Below the pieces are notes generated by a model. The model was not told the DNA's origin. It saw nothing but the letters and a program-made list of their open reading frames with translations, and searched no databases. Position numbers and translations under genes: made by a program. Source: Carettochelys insculpta (Eukaryota; Chordata; Testudines; Carettochelyidae). From it: a DNA stretch of 64,000 nucleotides. The DNA lies in NCBI RefSeq assembly GCF_033958435.1, contig NC_134152.1, forward strand, positions 22,852,001 to 22,916,000. The letters are read 5' to 3'. Positions 57,974 to 64,000 of the stretch are shown here, piece after piece (within the stretch, counting starts at the first letter, position 1; every line of letters starts with the position of its first letter).

Positions 57974-58319
57974 TTAGAAATTGGGCCATCTGGATGGTCT
58001 ACTTCCAGCACTGGAATGGTTGTGTGATCTTAGGCCAATCACTTCACCTCTCTGCCTACACTTCCGCTGTAAACTGGCTAGCTCAAATATTATTTCTCTG
58101 ACTCATAAGCAGTTTTCCCTGTAAGCTAAGCACCTTATCCACAGCCGCCAGCATGTGTTTCTGTTGGTGGTGCACAAAACAAGATTTATCCAGCCCGCGG
58201 ATGGAAAATGTTAGAGGGAAAACTGCTGGTGGAGTGTTGTAAAGCTTAAGAATTCGTGTTTGTGAAATGCATTAACAATTTGAGGTGCAAAACGTATTTT
58301 TATTAGGTCTGTGATAGTA

Positions 58320-58578
58320 CAGTTTGAATCTCTCTTGTCCAGCACTCTCAGGACCTGACCGGTGCCAAGTCAGCGAATTTGCCAAACCATGGGAAGATCA
58401 GTATTGTCTAGCAGCATTACCAACACTTCCACTGCTTATTGGGCTCTGAGAAGACATTTAGGGTTGAATTAGAGCTAAATAACAGCACAGAACATGACAG
58501 CCAGGACTGGTGGCCACACCCATGATAAGTGGACATCCAGCTAACGAAAATCATGCCGGACTAGAGACGTTCAATCTG
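58320..58578. mobile_element. Tc1/mariner-type MITE, TA duplication
   Basis: 259 bp from cagtttgaatctctcttg to agacgttcaatctg, flanked by TA at 58318-58319 and 58579-58580. Terminal repeats are about 24 bp with a few mismatches. Confidence 0.75.
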
Positions 58579-58865
58579 TAGTCCGAGTCACAGCTGATGA
58601 CGTAATCTCACCATCCAACCATAGAATTTCTTGTTGGTTTTTATATCCATCTAGAGGAATATAATCTACCCTGAAACTTTGCATAAAACTATCCCTGATG
58701 CCAATTAAATAGCAAACGTCTGGCAAACATGTTTAGCATAATCTGTGGTAAATCAGATGGATATTTTATACGTATGTAATAAAATGCAAAAGCTGAGATA
58801 CGATCTGTGATCTATTAGGAATACAATAAAGTATTCCTGACCTCAGGGTGGCAACATTGCAAATC

Positions 58866-59315
58866 ACTGACCCTCCCCAGCAATGACTTACCCTGGTCCA
58901 GCAACACTGGGACCAGTCAGGGTACCTGACAGACCAGGAGAGGTCTCCTGCCACTAGCTCCCCAGCCCTGCGCCACCTCAGTTACGGCGCTGCTGCTGGG
59001 TTCAGCCTCCTGATATCAGCCTCGGCCCTGCTGCTGCTTGTCATGGGCTCTGGACCCAGCCACAGCTCCAGCCCCACTGCCGCAGCTTGCTGTCATAGCC
59101 CTGCTGCCATCGGCTGAGGCTCCAGCCCTGGCTTTGGCCCTGGCCCTGGCCCCGGCCCCATCCCCGCAGATGCTGGCCCCAGCCAAACTGCCAGATGCCA
59201 GCCTGCTGCTGCCCTCTCCAGCCTGTGGCTCTCTGATCCAGGAACATCCCTGGCCCTGCCAGAGGACGAATGTTGCCGGACCAAATAATCCCAGTTTTGA
59301 GAGGTACAATCTGTA
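58866..59315. mobile_element. related mariner-type remnant with GC-rich (GGCCCT)n-like core
   Basis: Right end gaggtacaatctgtag at 59300-59315 matches the previous element's terminus; inner ctggtccagcaac and gttgccggacc are mirrored. The core (about 59100-59165) is a gccctg/gccccg repeat that gives long spurious ORFs in several frames. Confidence 0.5.
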
Positions 59316-59591
59316 GTTTTACCATCATGAAGACTATAGGACCTGGGGTGAAAAACATGCTACCCTTCAACCAAACTATACCTAGCCCTATGTTTCTTGT
59401 TGCTAAAGAAATACTCTCTGAGGGACTTTGCTGTAAAGTTTTGTAAAAGCTTATTTAGTATTAGTGCACAAAACAATTGTGCGAAGGGTGCAGAATTATT
59501 TAGATTTTTTCATAACAATACCGATTAGTTACATAAAAAATTTATAATGATGCCGTTCTTGCCTAATCTCTTGTTTTCTGGTTTATCGCAG

Positions 59592-59687
59592 GGTGATGTG
59601 AGGGATTATAATGCAGTATTCAAGGCTAGTGGAGGGGTTGACTGTGTTTTTCATATGGCTTCATATGGAATGTCAGGACTACAGCAA
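59592..59687 (+). CDS. SDR42E2: SDR42E2 second coding exon
   Basis: Reads [20 protein letters not shown] then [12 protein letters not shown] in phase 0 at both ends. G-D-V-R-D is the conserved acidic strand that contacts the adenine ring, and H-M-A-S-Y-G is the family's version of the N-A-A-G region. Acceptor gtttatcgcag, donor gtgagt. Only 27 bases separate the donor from the 3' tail of an antisense CR1. The catalytic Y-x-x-x-K exon is outside the window. Confidence 0.9.
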
Positions 59688-59910
59688 GTGAGTACCATTT
59701 TCTTGATTTTTTTTAAGAACATAAGAACATAAGAATGGCTATACTGGGTCAGACCAAAGGTCCATCCAGCCCAGCATCCCATCTGCCGACGGTGGCCAAT
59801 GCCATGTGCCCCAGAGAAGGAGAACAGAAGACAATGATCAAGTGATTTATCTCCTGCCATCCATCTCCTGCCCTTGTTCTGAAGGCTAGGGCACCATACT
59901 TTATCCCTGG

Positions 59911-62808
59911 CTAATAGCCATTTATGGACCTAACCTGCAAACATTTATCGAGCTCTTTTTTAAACCCTAATAGAGTCCTGGCCTTCACAGCCTCCTCGGG
60001 CAAGGAGTTCCACAGGTTGACTGTGCGCTGTGTGAAGAAAAATTTCCTTTTATTAGTTTTGAACCTACTACCCATCAATTTCATTTGGTGTCCCCTAGTT
60101 CTTGTATTATGGGAAAAGGTAAATAATTTTTCTATATTCACTTTCTCCACACCATTCATGATTTTATATACCTCTATCATATCGCCCCTCAGTCGCCTCT
60201 TTTCCAAACTGAAAAGTCCCAGGCTCTCTAGCCTCTCCCCATATGGGACCCGTTCCAAGCCCCTAATCATCTTAGTCGCCCTTTTCTGAACCTTTTCTAA
60301 TGCCAATATATCTTTTTTGAGGTGAGCAGACCACATCTGCACGCAGTACTCAAGATGTGGGCATACCATAGTTTTATATAGGGGAAGTATGATATCTTTT
60401 GTCTTATTATCGATCCCTTTTTTAATAATTCCTAACATCCTATTTGCTTTACTAACTGCCGCTGCACACTGCATGGATGTCTTCAGAGAACTATCCACTA
60501 TAACTCCAAGATCCCTTTCCTGATCTGTCATAGCTAAATTTGACCCCATCATGTAGTACGTGTAATTTGGGTTATTTTTTCCAATGTGCATTACCTTAGA
60601 CTTACCCACATTAAATTTCATTTGCCATTTTGCTGCCCAATCACTCAGTTTGCTGAGATCTTTTTGTAGTTCTTCACAATCCCTTTTGCTTTTGACTGTC
60701 CTGAACAACTTGGTGTCATCTGCAAACTTTGCCACCTCACTGCTTACCTCATTTTCTAGATCATTGATGAACAAGTTGAACAGGATCGGTCCCAGGACTG
60801 ACCCCTGGGGAACACCACTAGTTACCCTCCTCCATTGTGAAAATTTACCATTTATTCCCACCCTTTGTTTTCTGTCTTTTAACCAATTCCCGATCCATGA
60901 AAGGATCTTTCCTCCTATCCCATGACCACCTAATTTACATAAAAGCCTTTGGTGTGGGACCGTGTCAAAGGCTTTCTGGAAATCTAGGTATATTATGTCC
61001 ACTGGGTGCCCCTTGTCCGCATGTTTATTAACCCCTTCAAAGAATGCTAATAGATTAGTTAGACACGACTTCCCTCTGCAGAAACCATGCTGACTTTTGC
61101 CCAACAATTCGTGCTCTTCTACGTGCCTTGCAATTTTATTCTTTACTAGTGTTTCTACTAATTTGCCTGGTACTGATGTTAAACTTATCGGTCTATAATT
61201 GCCAGGGTCTCCTTTAGAGCCTTTTTTAAATATTGACGTTATATTGGCCGTCTTCCAGTCATTTGGTACCAAAGTGGATTTAAAGGATAGGTTACAAACC
61301 ACTGTTAATAACTCCGCAATTTCACATTTGAGTTCTTTCAGAACCCTTGGGTGAATGCCGTCTGGTCCTGGAGACTTGTTACTATTCAGCTTATCAATTA
61401 ACTCCAAAACCTCCTTTAATGTCACTTCAATCTGAGTGAGTTCCTCAGATTTGTCACCTAAAAAGGCTGGCTCAGATTTAGGAACCTCTGTAACCTCCTC
61501 AGCCGTGAAGACTGAAGCAAAGAAATCATTTAATCGCTCCGCAATGGCACTGTCTTCCTTGATCGCTCCTTTTATATCTTTATCGTCCAAGGGCCCCACT
61601 GCTTTTTTAGCGGGCTTCCTGCTTCTAATGTATTTAAAAAACATTTTACTATCATTTTTTGAATTTTTGGCTAGCTGTTCCTCAAAATCTTTTTTGGCTT
61701 TTCTTACTACATTATGACACTTAATTTGGGAGTGTTTATGTTCCTTTCTATTTTCCTCACTAGGATTTGACTTCCACTTTTTCAAAGCTGCCCTTTTCTC
61801 TCTCACTGCCTTTTTAACATGGCTGTTTAGCCATGGCGGTTCTTTGTTAGGTCTCTTACTGTGTTTTTTTATTTGGGGTATACATTTAAGTTGGGCCTCT
61901 AGTATGGTGTCTTTAAACAGTTTCCATGCAGCTTCCAGGGATTTTAGTTTAATTACTCTACCTTTTAGTTTCTGTTTAACTAGCTTCCTCATTTTAGTGT
62001 AATTCCCCTTTTTGAAATTAAATGCCAGAGTGTTTGACCGCTGCGGTGTTCTTCCCAACACAGGAATATTAAAAGTTATTATATTGTGGTCACTATTTCC
62101 AAGCGGTCCAGTAACAGTTACCTCTTGGACCAGATCCTGCGTTCCAGTCAAGACTAGATCGAGAATTGACTCTCCCCTTGTGGGTTCCTGTACTAGCTGC
62201 TCCAAGAAGCAGTCATTTAAGGCATCAAGAACTTTAATCTCTGAATCCCGTCCTGAGGTGACATGCACCCAATCAATATGGGGATAATTGAAATCTCCTA
62301 TTATTACTGTGTTTTTTATTTTGATAGCCTCTCTAATCTCCCTTAACATTTCAGCATCACTATCACTGTCCTGGTTAGGTGGTCGGTAATATATTCCTAA
62401 TGCCATATTCATATTAGAGGAATGAATTGTTATCCATAATGATTCTATGGAACATTTTGATTCCTTTAGGATTTTTACTTCATTTGATTCTATATTATCC
62501 TTCACATATAGTACCACTCCGCCACCCGCACGACCTGTTCTGTCTTTCCGATATAATTTATATCCCGGTATGATAGTGTCCCACTGATTTTCCTCATTCC
62601 ACCATGTTTCTGAGATGCCTATTATGTCAACTTCCTCCTTTGATATGAGGTACTCCAGTTCACCCATCTTATTAGACAGACTCCTAGCATTAGTGTAAAA
62701 GCATGTTAAAAAACTACCACTATTTATATGTCTGCCTTTCACAGACGCGTTGGATTTTTTTATATGCGATTGTTTCACATCTGATCTTGCCCATATATTA
62801 TTTCCCAC
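59911..62808 (-). CDS. CR1 ORF2: apurinic-like endonuclease and reverse transcriptase, uninterrupted
   Basis: Full-length 965-codon ORF, close to the usual CR1 ORF2 size. The N-terminal ~240 residues are an APE-type endonuclease (N-A-R-S-L; I-S-E-T-W-W; G-D-F-N-Y-P; a late S-D-H near residue 240). The reverse transcriptase follows with [26 protein letters not shown] and the catalytic F-A-D-D-T. The C-terminal region has L-E-Y-C-V-Q-M-W and [12 protein letters not shown]. No stop or frameshift, which suggests a young copy. It begins 111 bases after the end of ORF1. Target-primed reverse transcription by such proteins copies CR1 RNA. Confidence 0.95.
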   Translation of the reverse strand: MGNNIWARSDVKQSHIKKSNASVKGRHINSGSFLTCFYTNARSLSNKMGELEYLISKEEVDIIGISETWWNEENQWDTIIPGYKLYRKDRTGRAGGGVVLYVKDNIESNEVKILKESKCSIESLWITIHSSNMNMALGIYYRPPNQDSDSDAEMLREIREAIKIKNTVIIGDFNYPHIDWVHVTSGRDSEIKVLDALNDCFLEQLVQEPTRGESILDLVLTGTQDLVQEVTVTGPLGNSDHNIITFNIPVLGRTPQRSNTLAFNFKKGNYTKMRKLVKQKLKGRVIKLKSLEAAWKLFKDTILEAQLKCIPQIKKHSKRPNKEPPWLNSHVKKAVREKRAALKKWKSNPSEENRKEHKHSQIKCHNVVRKAKKDFEEQLAKNSKNDSKMFFKYIRSRKPAKKAVGPLDDKDIKGAIKEDSAIAERLNDFFASVFTAEEVTEVPKSEPAFLGDKSEELTQIEVTLKEVLELIDKLNSNKSPGPDGIHPRVLKELKCEIAELLTVVCNLSFKSTLVPNDWKTANITSIFKKGSKGDPGNYRPISLTSVPGKLVETLVKNKIARHVEEHELLGKSQHGFCRGKSCLTNLLAFFEGVNKHADKGHPVDIIYLDFQKAFDTVPHQRLLCKLGGHGIGGKILSWIGNWLKDRKQRVGINGKFSQWRRVTSGVPQGSVLGPILFNLFINDLENEVSSEVAKFADDTKLFRTVKSKRDCEELQKDLSKLSDWAAKWQMKFNVGKSKVMHIGKNNPNYTYYMMGSNLAMTDQERDLGVIVDSSLKTSMQCAAAVSKANRMLGIIKKGIDNKTKDIILPLYKTMVCPHLEYCVQMWSAHLKKDILALEKVQKRATKMIRGLERVPYGERLESLGLFSLEKRRLRGDMIEVYKIMNGVEKVNIEKLFTFSHNTRTRGHQMKLMGSRFKTNKRKFFFTQRTVNLWNSLPEEAVKARTLLGFKKELDKCLQVRSINGY

Positions 62809-62918
62809 GTTCCCTATCTGACTAACTTCTAGGGAATCCCTATCTATGGAGCCTCGTGTAAGAGAAGTCTCTGTCCGATCCAGGTGCTCCCCCGCACCAA
62901 TCAGCTTTCCCCCACCTC

Positions 62919-63851
62919 TTAGTTTAAAAACTGCTCTACAACATTTTTAATGTTTAATGCCAGCAGTCTGGATCCACCTTGATTTAGGTGGAGCCCATCA
63001 TTCCTGTATAGGCTCCCCCTACCCCAAAAGTGTCCCCAGTTCCTAATAAATCTAAACCCCTCTTCCCTACACCATCGTCTCATCCACGCATTGAGACTCT
63101 GAAGTTCTGCCTGTCTATCTGTCCCTGCGCGTGGAACTGGAAGCATTTCAGAGAATGCCACCATAGATGTTCTGGATTTCAGTCTCTTTCCTAGTAACCT
63201 AAATTTGGCCTCCAGAACATCTCTTCTACCCTTCCCTATGTCATTGGTACCAACATGTACCACGACGACCGGCTCCTCCCCAGCACTGCCCATAAGTCTG
63301 TCTAGATGCCTCGAGAGATCCGCAACCTTCGCACCAGGCAGGCAAGTCACCATACGGTTCTCCCGGTCATCACAAATCCAACTATCTATATTTCTAATGA
63401 TCGAATCCCCCACTACTAAAACCTGCTTCTTCCTAACAGCTGGCGCTCCCTCCCCCGGAGAAGTATCCTCAGCACGAGAGGATACAACAGCACCCTCTGG
63501 AAGGAGGGTCCCAACTATGGGATGGTTTCCCTCTGCTCCCATTGACTGCTCTCCTTCCCTGAGCCTTTCATCCTCCATAACAGCATCAGGACTGTCAGAC
63601 TGGAGGTGGGACAGCCCTACTATGTCCCGGAAAGTCTCATCAACAAACACCTCTGCCTTCCTTAGCTCCTCCAGTTCAGCCACTCTGGCCTCCAAAGCAC
63701 GCACTCAGTCTCTGAGGGCCAGGAGCTCCTTACATCGAGCGCACACATACGCCACCCACCCACAGGGTAGGTAGTCATACATACTGCACTCGACACAATA
63801 AACAGAATCTTTTAAAACTCTACTGTTCACATGAAGGTGGGTAGGTGGCAT
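62919..63851 (-). pseudogene. CR1 ORF1 (zinc-binding, coiled coil, SGNH-esterase-like) with one premature TGA
   Basis: Minus-strand frame from an ATG at 63849-63851 reads a cysteine-rich start (YCVEC, YVCARC), then a TGA at 63705-63707, and continues without a break to 62919. Downstream of the stop lie a short coiled coil (V-R-A-L-E-A-R-V-A-E-L) and an SGNH-type esterase-like domain: V-V-G-D-S-I near the start, H-V-G-T-N-D-I in the middle, D-G-L-H-L-N at the end. The stop replaces a residue in the helix entering the coiled coil and could come from CGA by CpG decay. A GTG at 63702-63704 directly after the stop would give a shorter open form of 261 codons. Confidence 0.85.
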
Positions 63852-64000
63852 GAAAAAATCACAAACTTTTTATTTTAAACCTTTTATACACATACAATTT
63901 TATTCATTTAAATGCTTGAGGAAAACATATGTGGTGCATATAACCATGAGTTGTTTAAGCTTCTGATGAATAGAATTAAAGTGTAAACCAAAGTTATTTA
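63852..64000. other. SDR42E2 intron beyond the CR1, nothing recognised
   Basis: AT-rich; may include the CR1 5' boundary. No exon. Confidence 0.35.

Larger units (their letters stand above)
59715..63851 (-). mobile_element. near-complete CR1 LINE, antisense in SDR42E2 intron
   Basis: Read on the minus strand, ORF1 is followed by ORF2, a short 3' UTR and the CR1 3' terminus (plus-strand aagaacataag repeats at 59715-59735, i.e. TTCTTATG units). The last part includes the usual CCATTCTTATG context. ORF2 is uninterrupted and ORF1 has one stop. The 5' edge is placed at the first plausible ORF1 ATG; no upstream 5' UTR was recognised, so the copy may be truncated just before ORF1. It is by far the best-preserved element in the window. 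Confidence 0.92.

Noticed and set aside
59016..59370. Alanine- and proline-rich open frames in four frames
   Set aside because: Translations of the gccctg/gccccg core of a mariner-type remnant.
59924..62287. Plus-strand open frames opposite CR1
   Set aside because: Antisense shadows of CR1 ORF2, which has all expected motifs on the minus strand.

Overview
This window is vertebrate nuclear DNA, and the repeat landscape points to a turtle (non-avian sauropsid). It has CR1 LINEs ending in TTCTTATG-type octamers, many small elements with GGCTGTGTCTACACTAG termini and 3-bp target duplications, PIF/Harbinger genes, Penelope-like elements and a DIRS-type tyrosine-recombinase retroelement. The clade is inferred from repeat families; no species can be named from the sequence alone.

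Two host genes lie on the + strand. From 4191 to 31732, nineteen phase-compatible exons encode the C-terminal ~720 residues of a protein with two VWA domains, called VWA3A. Its upstream exons lie outside the window. From 56996, two exons encode the N-terminus of an SDR-family oxidoreductase with a TGGGGYVG nucleotide-binding motif, called SDR42E2; it continues beyond the window. VWA3A and SDR42E2 are adjacent and co-oriented in other vertebrates, and this order supports both names. The two proteins are not known to work together.

Almost everything else is transposon. (1) 1-4.2 kb: an intron with an eroded CR1 and an uninterrupted C-terminal ORF of another LINE. (2) 4.2-31.7 kb: VWA3A exons separated by introns holding small palindromic Harbinger-type elements, a Penelope-like copy nested in one of them, CR1 tails, a hAT-like element and an L2-like fossil. 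(3) 33.2-35.0 kb: a decayed Harbinger Myb/SANT ORF. (4) 35.4-43.5 kb: a DIRS retroelement broken by an ERV-like solo LTR, a small element and a 3.55-kb Harbinger; the LTR is itself broken by a Penelope-like copy and another Harbinger. Every insertion is marked by a target duplication. (5) 44.5-51 kb: a CR1 fragment, a hAT-like element, an inverted Penelope-like copy with a 13-bp duplication and a GC-rich tandem repeat. (6) 51.6-56.4 kb: another Harbinger, interrupted by foreign DNA. (7) 59.7-63.85 kb: a near-complete CR1 on the minus strand inside an SDR42E2 intron, with an uninterrupted 965-codon ORF2 and an ORF1 broken by one TGA.

Several Penelope-like 3' ends carry a hammerhead-ribozyme-like core. 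I saw no tRNA, rRNA or CRISPR array. I did not find a clearly new biological system; the best leads are the nested stack, the hammerhead-like motifs, the inverted Penelope-like copy and the almost intact CR1.
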